A DNA stretch of 64,000 bases from Zonotrichia leucophrys gambelii (lineage: Eukaryota > Chordata > Aves > Passeriformes > Passerellidae), in the NCBI RefSeq assembly GCF_028769735.1, contig NC_088171.1, forward strand, positions 71,441,216-71,505,215, in the 5' to 3' direction. Positions 51,267 through 62,400 of this stretch are shown here, piece by piece; position 1 is the stretch's first letter; each line of letters starts with the position of its first letter. The position numbers were made by a program, and so were the translations under genes. The notes under the pieces were generated by a model that saw nothing but the letters and a program-made list of their open reading frames with translations, did not search any database and had not been told where the DNA came from.

Positions 51267-51284
51267 TGGTGCCCGAACAGGGAC
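51267..51284 (+). promoter_or_regulatory. Primer binding site, tRNA-Lys type, of the nested element
   Basis: TGGTGCCCGAACAGGGAC differs at one base (T for C at position 4) from the classical tRNA-Lys(UUU) primer site. It sits two bases after the LTR's CA end, the standard retroviral spacing. No retroviral internal sequence follows; KATNB1-derived sequence begins within a few tens of bases. Confidence 0.88.
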
Positions 51285-51289
51285 AATAC

Positions 51290-51732
51290 AGAAGCTTGAA
51301 TCTGCGAGCCACAGTCTGGTGCAGATCCCTGTCAGTCCTGACACAACTCTTTGGTGTCCAAAGAGCCAGATGCCACAAAGCTTCCAAAAGGATGGAAATG
51401 AAGGCTGCAGATATTTGCTTTGTTACCTGGTAGGGTACGAAGAACTTTGCCGGCTTCCAGGTCCCAAACTCGAATGGACCCTGAGCGGGACTCTGCCACT
51501 ATGAGCTTCCCATTTGGGTTCACTTGTAGGCTCTTGATGGGGGTTGTGTGACCTGTCAAGATCATGATGCAGTTGGGCTTGCTAACTGACCATATGTTGA
51601 CCTGACAGTCGTCTCCTCCAGAGCCAGCGTCTGGCCTGAACCATTTCCCAGGACTACTGAGGACACCTTGCTGCTGTGGGCCATGATCTTTTGCAGCTTC
51701 CATGCCGCCTTCGTGGTGACGGCCACGGCAAT
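51290..51732 (-). pseudogene. KATNB1: KATNB1 (katanin p80) retrocopy, N-terminal WD40 part
   Basis: Reading leftwards from 51732 the minus strand matches the katanin p80 N-terminus residue for residue ([19 protein letters not shown]), but the start codon is ATT instead of ATG. A one-base frameshift near 51622 precedes [11 protein letters not shown], followed by [32 protein letters not shown] and [19 protein letters not shown], the first three WD40 repeats. A small deletion follows SGSLDT, then similarity fades towards the nested primer site. No intron interrupts the region, so it derives from spliced mRNA. About 120-130 codons (the later WD40 blades) are missing between this part and the C-terminal part, where the nested LTR sits. 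Confidence 0.93.
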
Positions 51733-52154
51733 GACTCAGCGTGGCGCCTCTGGGGCGGGCAGTGTGTTCCTCCTCCCGGCGGGGCTCTGCTCTGCTAGTG
51801 CGTCCTACGGCCAGGCCGTGCACCAGGGCTGCCGCAGCCATCCTGCGGGCACTCAAACACGGTCGTGGCGAGACTATTCTGAGAGGCGGCGTGGCGGGGG
51901 ACCAGGCCTCACCGCTGACCAACATCATGGGACGGGAGCGCCTTTCGGGGCTCGGGTGATTGCCTGGATGCTGGTGGGGCCCGGCAGTAACGGACCGGGA
52001 CCCCCTGGCCGCCCCTGCCCCGCAACCGGCCCTTCACCAGGCTGTTATGACCAGCCTGGCCACGCAGCTGTCCGCTCATGGACCTGCCGTGTTCGCAGGG
52101 CTGCGGACCTGCCGCGCTGCCCACGCCCGCTGCAGCCAGGAGGGTCCGACATCG
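51733..52154 (-). other. GC-rich linker between gag remnant and KATNB1 (probable KATNB1 5' UTR)
   Basis: Highly GC- and CpG-rich sequence, unlike the rest of the provirus, leads directly into the KATNB1 start position. It is most simply the 5' UTR of the captured mRNA, perhaps with some gag sequence at its right end. No domain is seen in any frame. The gag frame closes at 52157-52155 and is not in phase with the KATNB1 start, so no gag-KATNB1 fusion frame exists today. Confidence 0.45.
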
Positions 52155-52937
52155 TCACCGCCACTGCTGCCCCTTTTTCTTAGCATTGAGCTGATCCCTC
52201 CCTCTAGGCTTGCCCCACCTCCTGCCGGGGGATGCTAGCATCTCGTAAGAATAGGTTTTCCGTGCTTTTCCCCTCTTTCTTGTTCGTGCGTGTCTGCGCT
52301 GTTCTGCAGCCCTTCTTCGCCCACTGACCGCGCCCGCATTCCTTCCCCTTTGGGGGCTCACCACCCCATGGCACATAAGGTGGAGGCCCCGCCCCGGCTC
52401 CCTCGAAGTCCGAATTAATGGCAGCGTCCCCACCTCCCAGCTAACGGCTGCACTCCGTGCCTCTGAGCTAAGGGTGGCACCACGCACCTCCTCCAGCAGT
52501 CTGTTCCAAAATGACCGCTTTTTTCCTGTAGCCGAGGCGCCTAGGCTCGGAAGCCGCGAAGAGCGTCCCCGCCGCTGTAAATCCCCATGATCATCCACGG
52601 TCTGCCTGGCCACCCCCACTCCCTGCTGGGACTCTTCCCACAAGCAGTCCTGGGTGGCCTTCCACTTTCCCCACTCCTGCTGAACTTGCTGAACTTTTTG
52701 CAGAGCCTGCATGACCCTGCCCCATAATTTTAGATTTTGCCCTGAGCCTGAGGACAGAGCCTCCTCCGCTAGGGCCCCAGGGCAACCATCCCACACTTCC
52801 GGGTGGAGAACATCTTCCGGCTGCTTAAGTACCCCAGTGCGCAGGAGCCTCGACACCACGAGGATAAAGTCTCTCAGCTCACAATCTACGCCCCACTGTC
52901 TATGAATTTTAAAAATGACCTTTGAAAGGGATTCCAT
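52155..52937 (-). pseudogene. gag: Retroviral gag N-terminal remnant (beta/ERVK-like)
   Basis: A 260-codon minus-strand frame begins 283 nt after the primer binding site, where gag should start. Its first third (about residues 1-120) looks like the matrix region of passerine ERVK-like gag proteins, including an LKLWG...ALQKVQQ helix and a tryptophan-rich stretch. The remainder is arginine- and serine-rich and unlike known gag, so the frame probably runs out of homology before its stop. No capsid major homology region or zinc knuckle is seen. The gag assignment is from position and resemblance and is moderately sure. Confidence 0.62.
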
Positions 52938-52954
52938 CCTCTCCTTCGCTGTTT

Positions 52955-53160
52955 TTTCGGTGCGAGACCTCCTCCTTCACCGGCCGAGGCATGAGCCTTC
53001 CTCCTTCACCGATTTTCGGTGCGAGACTTCCTCTCCCACCGCCCCGGCATGAGACTTCCTCCTTCATCAGTCCTAGGCACAAGCCTTCCTCTTTTACCGA
53101 TTCCCAGCACTAGATTTTCCCCCTTTGTCGGTCCCCCGGGAGCGTCCTCCCCGCCGGAGA
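52955..53160 (-). repeat. Tandem repeat in the proviral leader (29-30 bp, about 6-7 units)
   Basis: Units aligned on 'gagac/gagcc..tcctcc' begin near 52962, 52991, 53021, 53049, 53079 and 53109, with a weaker one near 53139. The spacing is 28-30 bp. They lie between the primer binding site and the gag start, where packaging and dimerisation signals normally sit. Confidence 0.8.
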
Positions 53161-53220
53161 CAGTCCCGCTGCTCCAGCTGCCGTTCCCTCGCCCGGGTGA
53201 TTCTCGCTTCCGGTATTGTT

Positions 53221-53238
53221 CGCAGGTTTTCGGCACCA
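53221..53238 (-). promoter_or_regulatory. Primer binding site of the provirus, tRNA-Phe type
   Basis: The minus strand reads TGGTGCCGAAAACCTGCG two bases after the 5' LTR. The first 11 bases and 14 of 18 overall agree with the complement of the tRNA-Phe 3' end (TGGTGCCGAAACCCGGGA). The mismatches lie in the distal part, as expected with age. Confidence 0.78.
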
Positions 53239-53240
53239 CT

Positions 53241-53483
53241 CGTTGCTGCCGCTAGGAGCGTGGCGTCCCGGGTCGAGGATGGCTCGGTGACAGCGCCCCT
53301 GCCACATGGACCAAAGCACACGCTGACACCAATGTGGTGGATGCTGAAATGGTGTTTATTAACGGCTAACTGGGGTAATTTATAACAGGGGGCAACGGTA
53401 GGGTAACGGTAAAAGGGGAGGGGTTTCGCCTGAGCGTGACATCGCGGTATGAGCGTGACATCTTGCGATATCTTGAGCCCACA
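53241..53483 (-). mobile_element. 5' LTR of the provirus (243 bp)
   Basis: On the minus strand it runs from TGTGGGCTCAAG to GGCAGCAACG (the terminal CA has become CG). It keeps a TATA-like TTATAAATT at 53386-53378 and AATAAA at 53360-53355 (minus). It pairs with the 3' LTR at 47328-47537. Confidence 0.9.
53378..53386 (-). promoter_or_regulatory. TATA-like box of the 5' LTR
   Basis: TTATAAATT on the minus strand lies upstream of AATAAA in the 5' LTR. The equivalent stretch is deleted in the 3' LTR. Confidence 0.55.
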
Positions 53484-53489
53484 TTTGTC
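53484..53489. repeat. Target-site duplication, right copy (TTTGTC)
   Basis: Identical to 47322-47327 and directly outside the 5' LTR terminus. Confidence 0.88.
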
Positions 53490-56400
53490 TCTGGACCTCC
53501 TGGCTTCCTTTGAATTGTATTACCTGGCTTTTTGGAGCTGTAGGGGTGTGAAAACTTTCAGCTTTGTCCACCCACCATAGCTGTTCACTCTCCAGCATGG
53601 TCAGTGCTTCCTCTGACCTTGATGAAAAGGGCAGCCCTGGCTGCCCAGCCTTGAGCTCAGAGAAAGCAGAGAAACCTTCAGGGCTTTCTGGCTGAAGCAA
53701 CATGGAGGCACAGCCTTGGGATGGCATAAGCAGGCCACTGAAATGGGGAAAGAGTCTTCAAATCAAGGTTTTCATCCTCAGATCTGGAGGCATCCTGGGC
53801 ACATTATTGGTAGGAAGAGTAAATAAGGATTGGTGTTGCATACCTTTCTCCATGCAGAGAGGAGTAACGCAGAAAATCCTGGGACATTTTATAGGAGAAT
53901 TATAACCTTCTGACAAATTCATGCTGAGGTGGAGACTGGTCAGAAAACTTCTGTACTGTAGAGCTGATTGTTTTATACAGGAGGAAACTGGAGTCACAGA
54001 CGAGCAAAGAGAAGAAATGTGAAGAGTCTGAAAACCACCCAACACCCCCCAAAAGATGTTAGGAGAGGTGTTTGCCTGGGATGGAGCAGTTTCTACTCTG
54101 CCCCATGTGCTGGGTAATCTCTTGCTTTGTCTAGGCCAAGTGTTAGGGCAGCCATGGTGAGGAGAAGGAATTTTCTCTTCTATGTGGGATTAGGGAGAGA
54201 AAGCAGTAACAAAATCACTGAAAACTGCAATGAGGGAGGAGGTGGTTTGTGTGCACTGTGTGCTCTGTCCTTCCAGGGGCTGCTCTGCTGCCTTTCAGAA
54301 GTGAAGCCGAGCTCAGGTTTTTAAAAAGAGGAACACAAGATTGAGGCTGATAGCTTCACTTCTCAGACACTATCATACCTTTGGATGCTGACAGGTTTTA
54401 ACATGAATTATTGTCATCCAAGTTCACTGCTTGGCTGAATTGCTTTGCCTGTCCCAAATGTCCCTCAGATGTACTTGTTCCACAAGGCTTGTCACCTAAG
54501 TACCACTGCAATAACAGAAATCTCTTGTCGTATCCTCTTTGTTCGTAGTCAAGACTTGGCACTGCTGTTACTCATCAATTTGGTGGCATCAGAACAGCTG
54601 CTAAGTACACTTGGGAAGGACTTTTCTCAAGGTGCACCTGAGCCAAGAAATGTAACAATGAGAAAAGTTGATATATCAGTCTCAGTCACTCTCCTGTAGT
54701 GGGGATATGGTTGCAATGTTCTTGCATTACATTAGTCAATATTTATCTACAAAAAAAATCAAAACCAAAGAGAAGAGACTCACTTTTTGGCCCAATTGTG
54801 TTTTTGCCTTCAGCTATTTCTATTTATGTGTGGATTGTGTGTTATCATACATCTGTTTAGAATTCTGCTAAGACATCTGTGTTATATTTTATAGTAATAT
54901 AACACTATTTTTTAATATAAAAGTAGTATTCCTTTTAACAAGAGCTACATCCTGTGGTGCTGACAGGCCTGCCCTTCCACGTCTCAAGTGTCCTCCTTGA
55001 TAACAGTAGAAGGCAAATAACACCAGATTCTTCCCAACTTGCTCTTTTCCTCTGGGTGAACTATTCTTTTTGTGTTTGTTTAGTATGTAATATTAAAGTG
55101 GTATTTAGCCTGTAATCTCCTCTTAAATCAAATGAGATAGGACTGCTGATTTTGTTTAAGTCTGGTGGTGAGAGCTGCTTGCATGAAGATATTTCTTTGC
55201 AAAAGGGACCTGACTAAATAATTAATTAAACAATGATTAATTTTTTTTCAGGCAGCAAGAGAAAAAGCTCAATAGGATAAACACTCAGGGTATTTCTCAT
55301 TAATTTAGAAGTCACTTTCATGAGAACAATAAAGAAATCACTTGTGGGAAGATAATCCGAAGTTAGCTAAGCCTTGATTCAGTGGTGATGGATTTGCTGT
55401 CTCCAGTGGTTCATATTATGCCTTTAGGTCAGCAGCATTGTTCTTTAAAGTTTGGTCTTGGATTCTGGTTGCATAAGAATTTAACTTTCATTTAAAAATA
55501 AAAAGAAGGAGCTTTCTGCAGTCTAAAAAGGGAATTTAAAATGCCACCAGAGCCAACTGTGATTAGAATGAATTTACTTTTTGTGAAGGGGGCTGAAGGG
55601 AACTCGGCAGTATTTATGATGTGGATAAGCCATTGGCCACTGCTGTGGGGATCCACACAGGTGCACAAATGTGCATCAGAACTGGCAGCAGAGCATGTGT
55701 TGTTTGTACCCAAAAGCACAACACAAAACCATGAGTGAGCTTGTGTGTGGGCATGGGTCCTATCATATTAAATTAGATCTTTTTTTAACCCGGTGACATT
55801 ATGACATTTTTTTCAGTGTGATTGGCCACAAATTATTGCCTCTGCTCTGCTTGTTACTCTGTTTTTTTGAGGTCACAGTGCAAGTAGACTGTCTGGATAC
55901 CGGGGTGTAAACTTTTGTATTCGTTTTGTAGCCGAAAAGGTGGGATTTTTCCCGGTGGATTCCCAATACAGGATACCTAAGCTGTAAGACCCTAGTTGAA
56001 AGAAGACCTCTGTAACTCTTACTCTGTGGTAGGAAAATTACCTCAGCATCATTTTATGCCTTACCTGTGGGGTAAGCTTCTAGAAGGTTGCCTAGAAGTG
56101 GAAACTACAGGAGCTTTGTATTCCCTAGCATTTTATTGAGAATAGCAGACACCAGCTTTTCATGTCCATCTTCTTTGGTAATGAAGACAAAACCAGCCTT
56201 GGCATTCCACCTGAATACTCTCAGTATCCTTTTCCACTGTGGTGACCGTATCATTCCCTGAGCAGTTTTGTGGCAACTCTGACTCCTCTATCAATACCAC
56301 CACTGCTTATCCTGAGATTGTACCACAGCGTGCAAGAGGGAAAAACTCATACCTCTAAGGAAACCAGGATGGTTAATGTCTGTATAGAAAATTTCTGAAG

Positions 56401-59400
56401 ACTTTGTGTCACCGCTAGTATGCGACAGTAGCGAAGGGGAGTATGCAATGGGAGGGAGTTTACAGCAAAACTGGTGATTTGAAATATTTCCTTAATGAGA
56501 ATAAAAAAAAAAATCATGAGGAAGCATTGCCTGACAGGGAATATCTTCCCTCCTATGTGAGGAAGCTTTAAAATGTAAACAAAATTAAGGTGTGTCCATG
56601 AACTGTCAATTATCATTACTTTAGTAATGATTATGCAGTTCTTGGGAGAAGGAATGGAAGGTCTTCACAAGCCTCTAGAGTTCTATTTACTCACCAGGGG
56701 GTTTCTACTCAAATGCCCTGTTGCTCCCTGTTTATTATATATGCTTGACTTTACACCTTAAAAATATCTTGGCTTCTATGATAAGAAATTTCATACATGC
56801 TTTGTCTTTCCAAGCAGAGCTTATGTTCAAACATGCAAATTAAATCTCACATTCTTTCCCATAACAAGTTAGAATTGTGCTCATCTACTTCTAGTTTTTT
56901 TATCACATGGCTGTAAACAAAATAATGAACAATGAAAAATATTTAGGCAGAGTTAAAAAATTCTAAAAAGATAAGTCAACAGATATTTTGAAAACGAAAA
57001 GTTATAGTTAAAATAATCTCTAGTCTATGCAGATTGCATGCCATAGAATTCAGTGCAAAGAGCAAAAAGAAAAGAAACAAAAACATTTCTGGTGTGTTTG
57101 AATCAAGTTTATTTTGGTGATGACTTCTTGCTCAGCTGTGCACATCAAAACAAAGCGATTGTTATGCTCTCGGTGAGAATTTTATTTATGTGCCATGACA
57201 CTACCAGTACTGAATCATGATGTTCTTCTAACTGTCCCCAAAACAATGGTCTGCCTAAAAGTATTTAAGAAAATACAGCTGTTATTGTTTTCTTACATGG
57301 TTTCATACGCTGAATATGGGAAGTCTAAAAACACAGCCAGAGTCTTGCTGACACTGTTGTTTTCATACAAGTGAAATGTGCTGTAATTTTGTTTTGAAAG
57401 GAGGTTCTCTCTCCCATCAGGGAAATTCAGAGATGTCTAAGGCACATCATTAAAAAAATAAGATTTCCATTCTTGTGGTCAGTTGGTGTGTTGAGAATGC
57501 TTTGGATTTGCTTGGGAGGATATTCAAAGCCATGATTTGCTCTCTGTTCTCACAGTAACACAGTTAGCAACACACTGTGTTTCCTGCAGGGCTTTCACTG
57601 AGTTCTGCCTCCACCAGAGCCAGCTCTCCATGCTTTCACTGTGGTTTTTGTGTGACCTTATAGCTTTCCTGACTCATCTGAGTTTGTTTCATGTCAGGGG
57701 ACCACTTTCATTGGCATCTTGCCTGCAGCCAAGTAACTCCTCTCAAGGCTTTGTCAGAGTACTTTAGGGATATGACACTTTTCTTCATGACTCTCTTTCT
57801 GTGTATCTCTGTGTTTAACCTGTTAAAAAGGCTGTTCAGACTCTTTAAATCCAGATAAGTGCCTGTTTCTTACCAAGTGGGCCTTGAAGACTTTCTGTTG
57901 GGGCAGCTGTTCCTTCCTGAGAGCCCCAGCCCCACAGAGGGAACTACAACTGCAGTGGGGTTTATAATTTTGTAAGCAAGCTAAGAAAAGGGAAGAAAAG
58001 CATTCATCCCTTCTTGCTGTGCCTATCTAATAGAAAGATACCCAGCAACGACTGAAATGATAGATATTTGCTGAGCAGAAATTGCTTCTGTTTTAAACTG
58101 TCTGTTGTAATGTTAAAATAGGAGCAGCTTGACTAAACCTTTTCCCCTGAAGTACGTGAAGAGATGGAGAAAGTCTGCCCCAATTACCATCCTTTGTGGG
58201 AAGTGCTAACCCACATCCCAGCCTCCTTCAGAAGTGAGAGTGGTGCCTTTGAAGGCCAAGCCCAAAGAACATGTGGCTGGTCAGAAGAGGTGAAGAGTGT
58301 CTTCCTTGCTTCTCTCCCAGTTCATATGCTGGAAACCCGTACTTAGAGCTGCAGATGTGCTAAGCATCCTGCCCCAGTGGAGGGTGCTGTTGTCTTCTTA
58401 TTGTCCTTTCTCTTTCAGACACAAGCCCTTCATCACTGCTTCACAGCTTTGTGTAGAGGAAGTATAAGTAGACTTCTGTTTCATTTATTATTAGTTTTTC
58501 TGATCCAACAAATACTGATTCCTGAATTTTCTTCAGTTTGACCCCCTCTACAGTTTGACCCCCTCTCTTTGGAGAATTATGAATCTCCTACTGAATTGGG
58601 CCGTGTCTTGCCACCTTGTCTGTGTTTCCTCCTGCTTCCACAAGCCCCAAGGGTCTTGTGTCCCTTTGTGTTACCTCAGAAGTGCTGGTGCAGCCATCCT
58701 CTAGCAAAGTAGTTGAGTCGTAGTCGCCCTCTGTGCTGCTCTGGATCTGGTCTCTGTTGTGGTGGAGCAGATGCTGCACTACACCAAAGAGCCTGATTTT
58801 TCTTTTTCACTCTAAAATTTTGTTACAGCCTCCTGTTTCCCATCAATTTTAATGGCTGAAGTTGCTGACTGGGAGCCTACATTGATGTTCACCCATTCTC
58901 AGCAGGGCTGCCCACTAACATCTTGGGTAAAATTCCCCATGTGTCTGGAACTGACCATTGCTGCAGAGGGTAGAGCTCTGTAACTGATTAATGGGCCAGA
59001 GCAGATTGTTTTTGGTGAGCAGGTGTGCAGTGGTGAATAAGTGTGAAATAACACTACAGGTTATGATCCAGTGGCTCAGTGTAAAAATCTCTTGTCAGGT
59101 GTTGTGAGGCAGGCCTGCTTTGTGAAAGTCTCACATGACATCTCAAGAACTCTGCTCATCCAAAGACAAGGGTGCCACAGCAATATCTGACTGGGATACC
59201 TGTAGGGACAATATCAGACAGGTAATGAGATGCTAATCTCTGTTGATATGTGATCTACATCCCAAAGAGGTAGAGAAAGTGGCAACAACTTCAATGGAGA
59301 ATTTTTTGGACTCAGGTGTATAGACAGCTGTTGTTCTGGGTTTGGGATGCAACATACAACAGGTATAACCCACAGATTTCACCTTTGAACAGTAATAGTG

Positions 59401-62400
59401 ATTGTGGAAGTGTAACAGATCACTCTCTAAATATGAATGCTAGAAGTGACCTTTAGCATTTGTTCGGTCTTTGTTGATGAGAAGAGATTGGCCTCACCCC
59501 AGTAAACTCAGCAGTTTAGTGTTGCTTTGCCCTGGGTAAAACAATCTTGATACATTGAACATTTATAAATAGAGACACACTTCTCCATCTCTTGTGGAAC
59601 TTCTTTTTTGGCCCCCAGTTAAACTCTGTGGCAAGCTACTTTAAAAAGCAGCAGCACAAATTTGGTCTTTTATCTTTCTGTGAGAAGAGGACAGTGACTT
59701 TTCTAAGCATACTGTTCAGAACTGTTTGAGTTGCAGAGAATGGGCCCATGTTGTTCTAAATTTTTCTTGTAGATGTGGATGTATTGCTGACACTTGTCTA
59801 CACAGCCCTCTGCTCTCTCTGGTAAGTTTTAATTGAAGAGAGAAACTGCTGAGTTTCAGTTTCTGAGAAGTATTCCTGAGGTCCTGAATTCATTCTCAGT
59901 GGCATGAGAAGGAGTGATTTAGCAGAAACCATAGAGCCTGTCAGCAAGGTGTAGGACAAGAAGTAGAAATCACAGTAGAAAATCCCTTGGCATAAGGGTC
60001 AGCCCAGTACCATGAGCCTCTTCTGGAGCTTGACCTTCCCAGCAGCAGTTTTCTACCTTCTGGCCATCCACTAGCTCTTCTAAACAGGGTCCAAGCAGAA
60101 GGGAGAGCAGAGCTGGAGTTAAACCCTTGTTCACAGCCAAGCATGTACTGGATCACAAGCCTTTGCTCCCATGTCACACATATTTTGGTTGACAGCTCTG
60201 TGTGTAACACAGTGCTCAAATCCCATCCCAGTCCCTGTGGCTTAAACTGTGCAAGAAAGTCCCTCCTGTCCCAGATCATTGAGCCCTACTTTTGAGGTGC
60301 AAACAGATCATACAGTCTGTTCCATGGATTAATCAATCTCCATTAAAAAGTAGTTAGAACTTCCTGCTCTCTTTCTTATGTCCCCCATTAGAAGGCTGTT
60401 CATGAATAAAATTGCTTTGCCAGGCATAATTTGCAGGCTAAGTGTATTCATTAGTTGTCTTTATCCTCTGGTTCTTTGGCTTGAAAGGTTTTTTCCCTAT
60501 CTCATGCTCACAATGTTTCATGTGTTCATAAAAACCAGCTCTGGCAACCTTTCTGTCCCTTTCTTCTTTCCCAGATGGAACAAGGCAATCTTGGTGTCCT
60601 CTTGTGACACAGTGCTTCCACTTTGTCTGAGATTTTTGGTAGACTCCTTCTGGATGGCTCTCTTGTATACCACTGGTTTATTAACTTGTGCTATGCTTCC
60701 CTTAGAATTGCCCAGCCTCATATTCTGCTCCTGATCACATTAAGTCATTGGCATGCTGCTTAAGTGCCACAGGTTAATCCTTGTAAATTCATAAAATTAT
60801 TCTATCTTTTCATGCTGAAGTCAATGAACATGTCTAGAAAACATAACCCCAGTGTCATTATTAGTACTGATGGCTAACTATGAAAATAGGTAATACAACA
60901 GGCCAACAAAAATAGCTTAATTTTTTTTCAAGAGAAAAAAATTAAATTAAAAGCTATTAAAGATTTTGTAAATTTGTTAAGCACAGAGACACTGTTTATA
61001 AAGAGCTTCCAATATTTGTGTGTGTTATCAGGTGCAATTTGTTGGCTGATATCTGAAAATGTCCTTGTGGGACTGGTAGTTTGAAAATATTAGTGCTGTA
61101 TGATAGTCAGTAAAATAGACCCCTAAAATAACTCTCTACATGCATATACCACCAGTCTGTACACATGATGCTGTTGCCATGTGGCATTGGAACCACTGGC
61201 AGTGAATCCTTAAAGTTAGATTAAAAATCTCAAAGGCTGGGACTTTTTATTTTCTTTTTTTATCATTATTTGTGTGGAAAGCATCTTTTTGACACCATGT
61301 AAATGACAGAACAGGGCTCTGCTCATTTTCTTCCTCATAGATGAGCAATTTCTGTCATGGCCATAGACAAGAATAAACTCAATAATATATCAAGAATAAG
61401 GTGAGATATTAGGGTTGACTGATGCAGACCTTTTATTCTGCATAAGCTCTTGCTGAGAATTGCAAGTGAAGCAGCTATTTAGACTCTGAAAATGCTTACC
61501 TGTTTACATTTGCTCTTGTCACCCACTAGAAATCATTTAAAATGAGCTGGGAGACAGAATTAACAAGAAGAATATGACTATGAACATAGAATGAATGCAG
61601 TTACTTGAGAAAATACAGATGACTCCTGCTCAGGATGGAGGAAAAGATACTAAATGATAACTGGAATGTTTTCTTTGAAGGTCAGTTGTTTTCACATTGT
61701 TGAGCCAGCTGTCCAAGGAGTTTTCTTACAGTTGCCTCTTGGCTGGGGATGTATATCTATCTCTGTAGCTCATGCTGTTCTTAGCCTTTTTTCTCATTGA
61801 CAATAATGGGGTAGTCTACCAACCTATATTGTTTTTGTCAGCCCAGGAATACTGACTGTGGCATTGCAGATATCCTCAAGAAACCCTGTGATGTGTTTTC
61901 TGCTCCAGCAGTTTTCACCCTTGGGCAAGCTATGATGTTTGATGCTGATGTATGGAGCATAACTGTTACCTCAGCATGTTGCTAGCAATTCTGTGCAGAA
62001 TTTAAGATCCTCTCTCATCTTCACTATCACAGCAAGTATTTTCTTCTGACATCTTGACATTTCATGTTTTTTACCAACCATGAGCCAGTAGTGGAAGAAA
62101 CTTATTGCAGAGGTGTGAGGGTGATTCTCTGCCTGTTTGTTCTGGTGATTCTCAGCTGGTGCTGTGGGCTGAGTTGCTGTACTATTGACATGTTTATGGA
62201 GCATCTGGCTATAACGGAAAGCTTGACTTTTGACAGGTTTTCTTTTGTGCCACCTACATTGGCTTTTAACTTGTTTTTCTCCTATTGGCATACTGTAGCA
62301 GCAGTAAAGCCAGGATGAAAGGAAATGTGTTAAAAAGACCCAGTCTGTCAGGCAGGGTATGTGGTGTTGTCACAGTTCCTGTCCCAGCTTCACGAAGCTT

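Larger units (their letters stand above)
47328..53483 (-). mobile_element. Minus-strand ERVK-like provirus carrying a captured KATNB1 cDNA
   Basis: The two outer LTRs share orientation and family. In transcription order (right to left) the element has: 5' LTR 53241-53483, primer binding site 53221-53238, leader with tandem repeats, gag remnant 52937-52155, GC-rich linker, KATNB1 copy 51732 to about 49454 (possibly with its 3' UTR), retroviral 3' sequence, polypurine tract 47552-47538 and 3' LTR 47537-47328. The flanks are TTTGTC on both sides. No protease or pol sequence is recognisable, so the host segment appears to replace the central genes, as in transducing retroviruses. KATNB1 has the same orientation as gag. 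A further LTR of another family is nested at 50187-51264 on the plus strand. The gag-containing frame, the KATNB1 frames and the LTRs all carry breaks, so the element is defective. Confidence 0.85.

Noticed and set aside
49208..51928. A functional KATNB1 gene
   Set aside because: It is intronless, lacks the start codon, and has a frameshift, an internal stop, two large coding gaps and an inserted LTR.
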